DNA from: Williamsia phyllosphaerae
GTDB lineage: Bacteria; Actinomycetota; Actinomycetes; Mycobacteriales; Mycobacteriaceae
Direction: 5' to 3'
NCBI RefSeq assembly: GCF_014635305.1
Contig: NZ_BMCS01000001.1
Span: 2,232,001 to 2,296,000 of the forward strand
Length of the DNA: 64,000 nt
This document shows positions 1 through 22,524 of the stretch, piece by piece. A program made the translations under genes and the position numbers. How positions within the stretch are numbered: position 1 is the stretch's first letter; the number at the start of each line of letters is the position of its first letter. The notes beneath the pieces are model-generated. The model worked only from the letters and a program-made list of their open reading frames with translations, had not been told where the DNA came from and ran no database searches.

Positions 1-14799
<14,799 letters not shown>

Positions 14800-14868
14800 C
14801 GTGCGAACCCGGCCCGGCCGTTAGACTTCCGCTGCGTTCACAACCGATGTCGAGGTGGGGGAGACGGT

Positions 14869-16194
14869 ATGGGGGAGACGTTCGGTCTGACGGCGTCGCA
14901 GCGGAACATGTTCGATGCCGAACACCTGCAGGACGACTACTCGGTGGTGGTCGCGCACTATCTCGACATCACCGACGTCGACCGCCGGTTCGACCACGAA
15001 CGGTTCCGCGCGGGCGTCATCGCGGGGGCGCGGGTCCTGGAGACCGCGTACTCGCGCTTCACGATCGTCGACGGGCAGCCCGCGCAGTACATCGACCCGA
15101 GTGTGCCGTTCGGTGTGCACACCGTCGATCTGCGAGGTGAGGCCGATCCGGTTGTCGCCGCACACGATTGGATGCGCGCCGACCACGAGGCGCTCATGGA
15201 TGTCACGGCCGATCAGATGGCGGTGTCGGCGTTCCTGCGTGTCGCCGACGATCGCACGTTCTGGTACCTGCGGGGCCACCACATCGCCTTCGACGGTTTC
15301 GCCGCGTTGACGTGCCTGCACGAGGCGGTCGACCGCTACAACTCCTCGACGCGGGGTGAGACCTACGAGGTGGCGCCGCGGGCGACGGTCGCCGAGGTTG
15401 TCGCCGACGACGAGAAGTACCGCGACAGCAGTCGGCGGGTGGCCGATGCCGAGTACTGGACCGAGCGGGTGTCGGGGTTGCCCGAGCGCGTCAGCCTGGC
15501 GCAGGCCCCGTCGGCGGGTCGGCTCGCACCGCATCACGAGGTGCGCAGCATGGTCATGCCCGCCGATGACCAACGCCTGCTCGACGCGCGGGCCATCGAG
15601 TTCGGGGCGTCGAGTGCTGCGGTGCTGGGCGCGGCCTTCGCCGCGTACCTGGCGGTGAGCGCCGACCGCGACGACATCGTGCTGAGCCTGCCGGTGACCG
15701 GTCGGGCCACGGCGAAGATCAAGCGGGCGGGCGGGATGGTGGCCAACATGCTGCCCGTCCGTCTCGACGGCGTCCTCACGCACTCCGGCCGCGACCTGGT
15801 CGCCGCGGCGACCCTCGAGCTGACGGGATGCCTTCGCAGACAGCGTTATCGATTCGAGGACATCGCCGAGCGGGCCGGTCTCTCCGACACCGTCACGTCG
15901 TTCGGCCCGATCGTGAACCTGGTGTTCTTCGACAAGCCGCTCGCGCTCGACGGGGCCCGGGTCAGCTACCACATCCTCTCGTCGGGCATCCTCGACGATC
16001 TGCGGATCAACCTCTACCAGGCCGGTGCCGGACTGCCGATCGTCGTCGACCTGCACGGCAATTCGACGATCTACTCCGGCGCCGAGATCGAGGACCACCT
16101 CGCGGCGTTCGGCGGCCTGCTGCACGAGTTCCTGCACCGGCCCGATGCGGCGGTGCGGGATCTCCCGGTGAGTTCGGGCCTGGTCAGTCGGTGA
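14869..16194 (+). CDS. Free-standing NRPS condensation-domain protein
   Basis: A 441-residue protein that is a single condensation-superfamily domain with no A or T domain. The catalytic motif HHIAFDG is intact (His 137-138, Asp 142, Gly 143), and a C-terminal latch-like region (VNLVFFDK) is present. It begins 69 bp after the NRPS stop, in the same direction, behind a gggggaga ribosome site, so it is probably cotranscribed. Because the upstream NRPS already ends in a thioesterase, this protein may act in trans: attaching a starter or acyl group, joining two chains, or making an ester or amide during release. Its substrate cannot be read from the sequence. It ends convergently with cinA, overlapping it by 11 bp. 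Confidence 0.85.
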   Translation: MGETFGLTASQRNMFDAEHLQDDYSVVVAHYLDITDVDRRFDHERFRAGVIAGARVLETAYSRFTIVDGQPAQYIDPSVPFGVHTVDLRGEADPVVAAHDWMRADHEALMDVTADQMAVSAFLRVADDRTFWYLRGHHIAFDGFAALTCLHEAVDRYNSSTRGETYEVAPRATVAEVVADDEKYRDSSRRVADAEYWTERVSGLPERVSLAQAPSAGRLAPHHEVRSMVMPADDQRLLDARAIEFGASSAAVLGAAFAAYLAVSADRDDIVLSLPVTGRATAKIKRAGGMVANMLPVRLDGVLTHSGRDLVAAATLELTGCLRRQRYRFEDIAERAGLSDTVTSFGPIVNLVFFDKPLALDGARVSYHILSSGILDDLRINLYQAGAGLPIVVDLHGNSTIYSGAEIEDHLAAFGGLLHEFLHRPDAAVRDLPVSSGLVSR

Positions 16195-17467
16195 GCTCGC
16201 GCAGCGCCCGCCGCAGCAGGTGCATGGCGACCGTGGTCGACCGTTCGCGCACGTCGGAGCGGTCGCCGGGTAGTCGGAGAGTCGTTGCGCGCGTGGACCC
16301 GTCGGCCAGCGCGATGCCGAAGCAGACGGTGCCGACCGGCTTGTCCGGACTCCCGCCACCGGGACCGGCGATCCCGCTGGTCGAGATGGCGATGTCGGTG
16401 CCGAGCCGGGCCAGCGCCCCGCGGGCCATGGCCTCGGCGACCGGTTCGGACACCGCACCGTGCGTCTCGATGAGGGCGGCGTCCACGTCGAGCAGTCCGA
16501 TCTTGGCCTGGTTCTCGTACGCCACCACGCCACCCGCCACGTAGGCCGAGGATCCGGCGAGGTCGGTGAGGCGCGCGGCGATCATTCCCGCGGTGCAGGA
16601 TTCGGCCGTCGCGATGCGGCGCCCGGAGAGAAGGGCGGCGACCTGCTCGTCGACGGTGGCCCCGTCGGTGGAGAAGATCTGTGTGCCGTGACGCTCGTCG
16701 AGCAGCGCGAGGATCGCGTCGTACGTCGCGGCGCCGTCGGGCTCGAAGCGGGTGACCATCTCGACCTCGCCCTTGCGCAGGCAGGTGGTGATCTCCAGGG
16801 CGTCGAACCCGGCGATCGTGTCCTCGCCGATGCGCAGCGAGTCGGCCAGTTCGGACTCGGGGAGGCCGAACATGCGGATCGTCTCCTGGCGGTACTCCGT
16901 CCGCCCGGCGATGGCTTTCTGCACGCCGGCGGTCTCGACCGCGGCGGGCCACATGGCCTGTAGTTCGCGCGGTGGGCCTGGGAGCACGAGCACGGTGGGG
17001 GCACCGGACTCCGCGGTCACCACGACGCCGGGTGCGGTGCCGGTCGGGGAGATCCAGGTGGCGCCGACGGGCACCATCGCCTGCTTGCGGGTCGCGACCC
17101 GGACGGACTCGAGGTCAGGATCGCTGCCGCGCTTGCGGGCCCACCGCGCGACGATGTCGGTGATGGTGGACTCGAGCTCGGTGTCGAGCTCCAGCTCGAC
17201 TCCGCAGAACGCCGCCACGGTCGCGACCGTCATGTCGTCCGCGGTCGGGCCGAGGCCGCCGCTGGTCACGATGAGGTCGACACCGTTGGAGGCGAGGAAC
17301 CGCAGCTGGGCGTCGATGTCGGCCTCGCGGTCGGCGCAGATCGTGATGTGCGCCAGCTCCACACCCAGTTCGAGCAGCCGGTCGGCCAGCCACGGACCGT
17401 TCTCGTCGGCCACTCGTCCGGTCAAGACCTCGGTTCCGGTCACCACGATTCCTGCGCGCACACTCAC
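16184..17467 (-). CDS. cinA: CinA family protein (competence/damage-inducible protein A)
   Basis: 427 residues, full length for the family. The N-terminal molybdopterin-binding-like domain has [11 protein letters not shown] near the start and [12 protein letters not shown], typical of the pyrophosphatase half. The C-terminal domain carries AESCTAG (around residue 287) and [20 protein letters not shown], the signature of nicotinamide-nucleotide amidase (PncC). Family members clean up damaged pyridine nucleotides by removing NMN or ADP-ribose; a competence role is historical. GTG/ATG choice is not critical: the ATG at 17467 gives the expected [13 protein letters not shown] start. It lies downstream of hmuV on the same strand, separated by 262 bp of repeat-rich, hairpin-forming DNA, so it is probably not part of the hmu operon. 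Confidence 0.92.
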   Translation of the reverse strand: MSVRAGIVVTGTEVLTGRVADENGPWLADRLLELGVELAHITICADREADIDAQLRFLASNGVDLIVTSGGLGPTADDMTVATVAAFCGVELELDTELESTITDIVARWARKRGSDPDLESVRVATRKQAMVPVGATWISPTGTAPGVVVTAESGAPTVLVLPGPPRELQAMWPAAVETAGVQKAIAGRTEYRQETIRMFGLPESELADSLRIGEDTIAGFDALEITTCLRKGEVEMVTRFEPDGAATYDAILALLDERHGTQIFSTDGATVDEQVAALLSGRRIATAESCTAGMIAARLTDLAGSSAYVAGGVVAYENQAKIGLLDVDAALIETHGAVSEPVAEAMARGALARLGTDIAISTSGIAGPGGGSPDKPVGTVCFGIALADGSTRATTLRLPGDRSDVRERSTTVAMHLLRRALRELTD

Positions 17468-17523
17468 GTGCCGAGCCTACGCACTCGGGACGAGCCGCCG
17501 AGGAAGCCGCCGACGATCGGATC

Positions 17524-17583
17524 CGCTCCGGTTGTTGCGAAACGCTCCGGTTGTATGTGGAGCGTTTCGATGAAAGTGGAGCG
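17524..17583. repeat. Head-to-head 19-nt repeat hairpin, copy 1
   Basis: CGCTCC occurs at 17524 and 17543 (19 apart), and its complement GGAGCG at 17559 and 17578 (19 apart). The inner units form a perfect 11-bp stem (17538-17548 with 17559-17569) around a 10-nt loop. The same layout recurs at 55113-55183, and both follow gene 3' ends (hmuV here). Probable role: transcription terminator or member of a dispersed palindromic repeat family. Confidence 0.7.
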
Positions 17584-17612
17584 TTTGGTGCTGGTTGGGC
17601 TGCGTGGCCGCC

Positions 17613-17696
17613 GACCGTGCCGAAACCGCGCATCGAGTGTGCCGTGTTTGTTGCGCGTCTTGCGGGTTGTGGTGAGCACACTCGATGCATGCTTTC
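17613..17696. repeat. 22-nt repeat units in opposing orientation with a 13-bp inverted repeat
   Basis: Two left-hand units begin at 17613 and 17635, and an inverted unit lies at 17675-17696. They resemble the 22-nt units at 60065-60272. A perfect 13-bp inverted repeat (17630-17642 with 17676-17688) spans a 33-nt loop. It lies between hmuV and cinA, directly beside the 19-nt hairpin. No reading frame of interest was seen in this gap. Confidence 0.55.
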
Positions 17697-17729
17697 GACA
17701 CAGTCAGCACGTGCGGGCCCTTGCTCCTG

Positions 17730-18506
17730 TCAGCGCTTCGTGCGCCTGGGCATGATCACCTGTTGGCCGTCCACCGTCGTCGCGATCATCGGCAGACCGT
17801 AGGTGTCGCTGAGGATCGTGTCGGTCAGGGTGTCGGCGGGCGGTCCGACGGCGGCGATGGTGCCGTCGTGCAGCACCGCGACGGTGTCGCTGTATGCCGC
17901 GGCCATCGTGAGGTCGTGCACGACCGCGATCACCGCGGCGCCCTCGGTCACCCGCTGCGACACCAGCGACATCACCGTCTCCCCGAAGTGCGGGTCCATC
18001 GCGGCGGTCGGCTCGTCGAGCAACAACACCGGGGTGCGCTGCGCGAGGACCCGGGCGAGCGCGACGCGGGCACGTTCACCGCCGGACAGCGTCGCGAAGG
18101 GCCGGTCGGCGAAGCCGGTGACGTCGCAACGATCCATGGCCTCGGCGACCGCGTCCTCGTCGTCGGCGTTCGCGGGCGTGCGGTTCCACGGATAGCGGGC
18201 CATCTGCACCACCTCGCGGCAACTGAACGACCCGCTGACCACGTGCTCCTGGGGGAGGACCGCGCGGCGCCGCGCCTGCTCGACCGTCGACAGGGTGCCG
18301 ACCGGATCACCCTGGAGGACAACCGATCCCGAGTCGACCGCGATCGAACCGGCCAGGGCCGACAGCAGCGTCGACTTACCCGCTCCGTTGGGCCCCACCA
18401 GGCACAGCAACTCGCCGGCGTGCACCTCGACACCGATGTCGCGTACGACGACACCGCCGCCACGGCTGATGGTGACGCCGTCGGCGCTGATGCGCACCTC
18501 GCCCAT
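17730..18506 (-). CDS. hmuV: Heme/iron ABC transporter ATP-binding protein
   Basis: 258-residue ATPase that powers import through the HmuU channel. Walker A is GPNGAGKST at residues 38-46; the signature is LSGGERARVALARVLA, Walker B is LLLDEP, and the switch histidine sits in VVHDLTM. The cluster and the HmuV-like ordering suggest heme, but FecE/FhuC-type ferric-siderophore ATPases are close relatives, so substrate is inferred. The ATG shares one base with the hmuU stop (TGATG), indicating translational coupling. The 3' end runs into the repeat-rich hairpin region at 17524-17696. Confidence 0.9.
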   Translation of the reverse strand: MGEVRISADGVTISRGGGVVVRDIGVEVHAGELLCLVGPNGAGKSTLLSALAGSIAVDSGSVVLQGDPVGTLSTVEQARRRAVLPQEHVVSGSFSCREVVQMARYPWNRTPANADDEDAVAEAMDRCDVTGFADRPFATLSGGERARVALARVLAQRTPVLLLDEPTAAMDPHFGETVMSLVSQRVTEGAAVIAVVHDLTMAAAYSDTVAVLHDGTIAAVGPPADTLTDTILSDTYGLPMIATTVDGQQVIMPRRTKR

Positions 18507-19555
18507 CACGTCCAACCGCCCTGACGCGCGCGGGTGCGACGGAGCAGGATCAGGAACACCGGTCCACCGACGAGGCTCGTGAGCATGCCGATCGGCAGGT
18601 CGGCGTAGTCCACGATGGTGCGCGCGGCGAGGTCGGCGAGGACGAGACCGATCGCTCCGGCGAGCACGCTCGCCGGGATGAGCACCCGGTGCGCCGGGCC
18701 GACGATCAGACGCATGAGGTGCGGGACGACCAGTCCGACGAACAGGATGATCCCGCAGAACGCCACGGCCGCGGCGGTGAGGATCGCGACGATGACCACC
18801 GCGACCCGGCGCAACGCCTCGACGTCCACACCGAGGTGTCGGGCGGAGTACTCGCCGAGCGAGAGCAGGTCCATGCGACGCGCGATCACCATCGACGCGA
18901 TGATGCCCACCACGACGAAGCCGACGACGAGGAACACCTGGTCCCAGCTCGCGCGGTTCAGGCTGCCCAGCTGCCAGAACACGATCTGATCGCGAGCGGT
19001 CGGGCCGGCACGGAACGTGAAGAACGCGATGAGTCCGCCCGCGAAGGCGTTGATCGCGATACCGGTCAGGACCAGGGTGATCACCTCGGTGCGACCGGCC
19101 GATCGAGACAGCAGGTAGACGATCGCGGTGGTGACCAGGCCGCCCGCGAAGGCCCCGCCGGCGACGGCGTACCCGGCGACGCCGAGCCCCCCGACGAGGA
19201 TCACTCCGGAGGCACCTGCGGCGGCGCCGGAGGAGACGCCGATGATGCCGGGCTCGGCGAGCGGGTTGGCGAACACGCCCTGCAGCACCGCACCCGCGCA
19301 CCCGAGCGCGGCCCCCACGAGCAGCGCCAGCACGACGCGCGGCATCCGGACGTTCCACAGCGTGTCCTCGCCGACCTGATCGGGCAGCGGTCCCAGCGGG
19401 ATGTGCAGGTGGTGCATGAGCGACCCGAACACCTCGAACGCAGGCACGTGGTTCTGCCCGATACCCGCGGCGAGGACGACCACGATCGCCAGCACGACGA
19501 GACCGACCGGCACGACGACCGCGGCGCCGACGCGCCGGAGTCGGGGTCCGGTCAC
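18506..19555 (-). CDS. hmuU: FecCD-family ABC transporter permease (heme/siderophore)
   Basis: 349-residue integral membrane protein with the multi-helix pattern of the FecCD/BtuC family. The family stretch GAALGCAGAVLQGVFANPLAEP is present in recognisable form near residue 80, followed by PGIIGVSSGAAAG. It forms the inner-membrane channel fed by the lipoprotein HmuT and driven by HmuV. The GTG start overlaps the hmuT stop by four bases (GTGA), and its own stop overlaps the hmuV start, so the three genes are one tight operon. Heme versus ferric-siderophore specificity is not decided by the sequence. Confidence 0.92.
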   Translation of the reverse strand: MTGPRLRRVGAAVVVPVGLVVLAIVVVLAAGIGQNHVPAFEVFGSLMHHLHIPLGPLPDQVGEDTLWNVRMPRVVLALLVGAALGCAGAVLQGVFANPLAEPGIIGVSSGAAAGASGVILVGGLGVAGYAVAGGAFAGGLVTTAIVYLLSRSAGRTEVITLVLTGIAINAFAGGLIAFFTFRAGPTARDQIVFWQLGSLNRASWDQVFLVVGFVVVGIIASMVIARRMDLLSLGEYSARHLGVDVEALRRVAVVIVAILTAAAVAFCGIILFVGLVVPHLMRLIVGPAHRVLIPASVLAGAIGLVLADLAARTIVDYADLPIGMLTSLVGGPVFLILLRRTRARQGGWT

Positions 19556-20610
19556 GGGGAGCCGTACAACGCGCGTGCGAGTGCCACCGCGACATCACCG
19601 GTGCGCGCACCGAACGAGAGCAGTTCCCCGTCGTCCATGTCGATGACCCGCCGGTCGCGACCGGCGGGCGTCTCGGCGACGCCGGGGACCTTCAGCAGTC
19701 CGTCGACACCGCCGACGGAGGCCAGTCCGTCGGTCATCATCAGCAACACATCGGGTTTCGCCTTGATCAACCCCTCCGACGTCAACGACGTGAACGCGTC
19801 GGTCAGACCCGACGCGGTGCCCGCGTCCTGTCCGCCGATCAGGTCGATCATCGAGTCGGCGCCCGAGCCCGGACCGCCCAGGATCAGTAGTCCGGTGCCC
19901 CGCGCGTAGACGAACGCGATACGCGGGCGTTCGACATCCTTCGGTACCAGGCTGCGTGCCTGTGCGATCTGGGTGTCGGTTCGTGCGACGAGGGCGTCGC
20001 CCGCGGCCGGTACCCCGAGCGCCGCGGCGGTGAGACGCAGCAGTGCGTCGGTGTTGTCGACGGTGCGGTTCTCGTCGCCGACGACCACCGGGATGCCCGC
20101 GGCGGACAGCTGTGTCTGCAGGGTCGTGGCGTTCGGCAGCGAGTCGTCGGTGAGCACGACCGTCGGGCGCAGCGCGATGATCGACTCGACGTTGGCGTCG
20201 GTGCCGCCCCGGGTGACCACCGGGATCGACTCGGCGGCGGGGAACTTCGTCGCGATGTCGCGTCCGACGAGGTTGCGACCGAGTCCGAGGGCGAACACGG
20301 CGGTGCCGTAACTGCCGTATCGGTCCAGTGCGACGATCCGGCTGACGTCTCTGACCGTGACCGATCGTCCGTCGTGGGTACGGACGGTCGCCGGGAGGAC
20401 GGGGGCGGGCGTGCCGGTGACCGGCACCGGATCCGCCGACGCCGTGCGCGCGGTGCGCGGGCCGTCGGCCACCGACACCGTGGGCGTGGTCCCCACGTCG
20501 ATCGGCGCGGTCGAGCAAGCGCCCGCGACCAGCGCGGTGGCGAGCACCGCGCACATGGCTGCCGCGCGCGTGGTCCCGGACCGCGGACGGGCCCGGAACC
20601 GATGGATCAG
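19552..20610 (-). CDS. hmuT: Heme/iron-binding lipoprotein of the ABC importer
   Basis: Periplasmic-binding-type lipoprotein that captures substrate outside the membrane and delivers it to HmuU. The lipobox LVAGAC follows a hydrophobic stretch. The mature part contains RIVALDRYGSYGTAVFALGLG, split here as RIVALDR and FALGLGRNLVGRD, then KFPAAESIPVV and a C-terminal lobe, matching HmuT-like proteins. The start is uncertain. ATG 20556 would leave only one residue before the hydrophobic core and no positive charges. A CTG at 20610 overlaps the preceding gene's stop as CTGA and yields an arginine-rich n-region (RFRARPR) normal for a signal peptide; I chose that. If ATG 20556 is right the lipoprotein signal would be abnormal. 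Confidence 0.85.
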   Translation of the reverse strand: MIHRFRARPRSGTTRAAAMCAVLATALVAGACSTAPIDVGTTPTVSVADGPRTARTASADPVPVTGTPAPVLPATVRTHDGRSVTVRDVSRIVALDRYGSYGTAVFALGLGRNLVGRDIATKFPAAESIPVVTRGGTDANVESIIALRPTVVLTDDSLPNATTLQTQLSAAGIPVVVGDENRTVDNTDALLRLTAAALGVPAAGDALVARTDTQIAQARSLVPKDVERPRIAFVYARGTGLLILGGPGSGADSMIDLIGGQDAGTASGLTDAFTSLTSEGLIKAKPDVLLMMTDGLASVGGVDGLLKVPGVAETPAGRDRRVIDMDDGELLSFGARTGDVAVALARALYGSP

Positions 20611-21110
20611 CGTGGCCCGCTCGCCATGCCGAGCAGGGAGGTCACCGCGTCCGAGGACAGCTTCCACGAACCGTCGACCTTGGCGAAGCCGTACGAGACG
20701 GTCACCGGCGCCGGGGTGTGCGGGCTCGCCACGGCGATGGCCGCCTTCGCCTTGTCGGCACCGTCGGCGCTCACCGAGCTGACCGTGAAGATGTCGGGGG
20801 TGTAGCCGCCGGCGCTCGCGCCCTTGGCGAAGCCGTTGAGCTTCTGACCGATGGCCGGGTCGGTGGAGTCGACCAGTGCGGCCGCCGCCTCCGGGGTGGT
20901 GGCGGGATCGACGACCGTGCGGACGATCTGCTGTGCCTTCGCGGTGTCCAGATCCGACGGAGCGGCCTGCTCGGTGGACGACGCGGCCGAACCCGAGGCC
21001 GCGGAGGTCGATGCCGAGCTGCTCGACGAGTCGTCGCTCCCGCACGCCGCGACACCCGCGACGGCGGCGAGCGCGATCGCGACGCCGGCGATGGTCGAAC
21101 GAACCTGCAT
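20607..21110 (-). CDS. Secreted MTB12-like lipoprotein heading the hmu operon
   Basis: 167 residues. The signal peptide ends in the lipobox VAGVAAC, followed by a Ser/Ala-rich linker (about residues 24-50). The remaining ~115 residues, ending in DGSWKLSSDAVTSLL, resemble the C-terminal domain of the mycobacterial low-molecular-weight antigen MTB12/CFP-2, whose biochemical role is unclear. It is the first gene of the importer operon, its stop overlaps the probable hmuT start, and a candidate iron box lies upstream, so a role in heme/iron capture or handling is a reasonable inference. ATG 21110 is supported by an AAGGAG-like site (gaaggagtg) at normal spacing. Confidence 0.8.
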   Translation of the reverse strand: MQVRSTIAGVAIALAAVAGVAACGSDDSSSSSASTSAASGSAASSTEQAAPSDLDTAKAQQIVRTVVDPATTPEAAAALVDSTDPAIGQKLNGFAKGASAGGYTPDIFTVSSVSADGADKAKAAIAVASPHTPAPVTVSYGFAKVDGSWKLSSDAVTSLLGMASGPR

Positions 21111-21127
21111 GATCACTCCTTCACTTT

Positions 21128-21146
21128 GAAAGTAAGGCGATACTAA
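21128..21146 (-). promoter_or_regulatory. Candidate DtxR/IdeR iron box
   Basis: A 19-bp site (plus strand gaaagtaaggcgatactaa) agrees with the DtxR/IdeR consensus at 12 positions, or 13 allowing A/T at position 7. It lies 18 bp upstream of the lipoprotein start. Binding would repress the hmu operon when iron is sufficient. The match is moderate. Confidence 0.4.
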
Positions 21147-21204
21147 CTCGCCGGCGGACGCGCGATCCTCGGGCGGGGAGCGCCTGCGTCGATAAGGTGT
21201 GGCG

Positions 21205-21945
21205 ATGGCCACACTCGAGGGCAAGGTCGCCCTGATCACCGGCGCATCCTCGGGGCTCGGCGCGGCGACGGTCGCCCTGTTCGCCGCGCAGGGTGCCACC
21301 GTCTTCGGCATCGCCCGCGACGTCGAGCGTCTCCGCGATGTCCACGAGTCGGCGGGCTCCGCCGGGTATGCGGCCGTGGACATCTCCTCGGCGCAGGCGT
21401 GTGCCGACGCCGTCGGCGAGTGTGTGGAGCGTTTCGGCCGACTCGACACCCTGGTGAACGTCGCGGGGGCCCACACCATGCGACACACGTCGTCGGTGAC
21501 CGACGACGAGTGGGCGGCCGACCTCGCGGTCAACCTCAACGGACCGTTCTTCCTGACCCGGGCCGCGTTACCGCACCTGCTGGCCGTGAACGGCAGCATC
21601 GTCAACGTCGCCTCGACCGCGGGCACCCAGGGTCAGGCGTACTCGGCCGGGTATTGCGCGGCCAAACACGGTCTGGTCGGACTCACGCGGGCGCTCGCGG
21701 TGGAGTTCAGTGCGTCGCAGATCCGGGTCAACGCGGTGTGCCCGGGCGGGATGGTGACGCCGCAGGTGACGAACTTCGTCTTCCCCGACGGTGCCGACGT
21801 GGACCTCGTCATGCGCACGGCGTCCCCGCGCGGGATGTCGCAACCGTCCGATGTCGCCGGGATGATCGCGTTCCTCGCCGGTGACGCCGCGAAGGCCGTG
21901 CACGGCGCGGTGATCGCCGCCGACAACGGGCGCAGTGCCGACTGA
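21205..21945 (+). CDS. Short-chain dehydrogenase/reductase (SDR)
   Basis: 246-residue classical SDR using NAD(P)(H) in a Rossmann fold. The cofactor motif TGASSGLG lies near residue 12, the NNAG motif appears as NVAG, the catalytic Ser is in NVASTAG, and the catalytic pair is in YCAAK. VCPGGMVTP is the usual post-catalytic loop. ATG 21205 was chosen over GTG 21199 because an AAGG ribosome site sits seven bases before it. It is divergent from the iron-uptake operon and shares a 94-bp promoter gap with it. EntA-like 2,3-dihydroxybenzoate dehydrogenase is possible from context, but nothing in the sequence proves a substrate. Confidence 0.88.
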   Translation: MATLEGKVALITGASSGLGAATVALFAAQGATVFGIARDVERLRDVHESAGSAGYAAVDISSAQACADAVGECVERFGRLDTLVNVAGAHTMRHTSSVTDDEWAADLAVNLNGPFFLTRAALPHLLAVNGSIVNVASTAGTQGQAYSAGYCAAKHGLVGLTRALAVEFSASQIRVNAVCPGGMVTPQVTNFVFPDGADVDLVMRTASPRGMSQPSDVAGMIAFLAGDAAKAVHGAVIAADNGRSAD

Positions 21946-22106
21946 CTGCCCGAAAAACCCTTTCTGGCAACGCATCACCGCGTTGACAGTCCGTTGACAG
22001 CTCGACCGGCAGTTCCCTCCCAGGTTGCGCTCCTACGTTTGCCGAAGTCGCCGATCAGGCGGCAACCACAGACGGTTCACCGGATCTCCGGTGGTCACGA
22101 GGGGAC

Positions 22107-22397
22107 ATGGGAATGAAGCTCAAGAAGATCGTCATCGGATCGGCACTCGCGGGCGGGATCGCGCTCGCATCCGTGGGCGCCGGAGCCGGTGTGGCGTCCG
22201 CCGCACCGCAGGCTCCGCACCAGAACACCCAGCAGGAGTTCCGCGGCAACGGCGCTCCCGTCGCCCAGCCCGGTCCGGTGAGGCGCCCGGATCACCGGCC
22301 GTTCACCTACCAGGGCCATCGGGTGACGCCGGTCTTCGACCAGCATCACCACGGGTGGGGCTTCTGGTTCTTCGGCTTCTGGGTGCCGCTGGGCTGA
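22107..22397 (+). CDS. Small secreted hypothetical protein
   Basis: 96 residues with a Sec signal peptide: MKLKK, a hydrophobic core, and a likely cleavage after ASA (ASA-APQ). The mature protein is short and proline-rich, then ends in an aromatic and histidine-rich tail (FDQHHHGWGFWFFGFWVPLG). Similar tiny secreted proteins with a GFWFFGFW ending occur in mycolic-acid bacteria; their function is unknown. A GAGGGG ribosome site precedes two in-frame ATGs (22107 and 22113); spacing slightly favours 22113. It stands alone with its own downstream hairpin. Confidence 0.75.
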   Translation: MGMKLKKIVIGSALAGGIALASVGAGAGVASAAPQAPHQNTQQEFRGNGAPVAQPGPVRRPDHRPFTYQGHRVTPVFDQHHHGWGFWFFGFWVPLG

Positions 22398-22421
22398 TCA
22401 GACCGCAGTATTGCCCGCGTG

Positions 22422-22448
22422 GGGCCGGACACCACAGGTGTCCGGCCC
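22422..22448 (+). terminator. Hairpin terminator after the small secreted protein
   Basis: A perfect 12-bp GC-rich stem (22422-22433 with 22437-22448) closes a 3-nt loop, 25 bp after the stop codon. There is no T tract, which is common for actinobacterial hairpin terminators. Confidence 0.7.
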
Positions 22449-22524
22449 TGCTGCTGTTGCGTACTTCGAGTCACCGCGACCGGATATGTGTGCCCGCGAC
22501 GGGCCCGCCGTAGCGTGGTCTGGG

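Noticed and set aside
21205..21945. Assigning the SDR as EntA (2,3-dihydroxybenzoate dehydrogenase)
   Set aside because: The sequence is a generic SDR, and no entB/entC/entE-like genes are in the window; context alone is insufficient.
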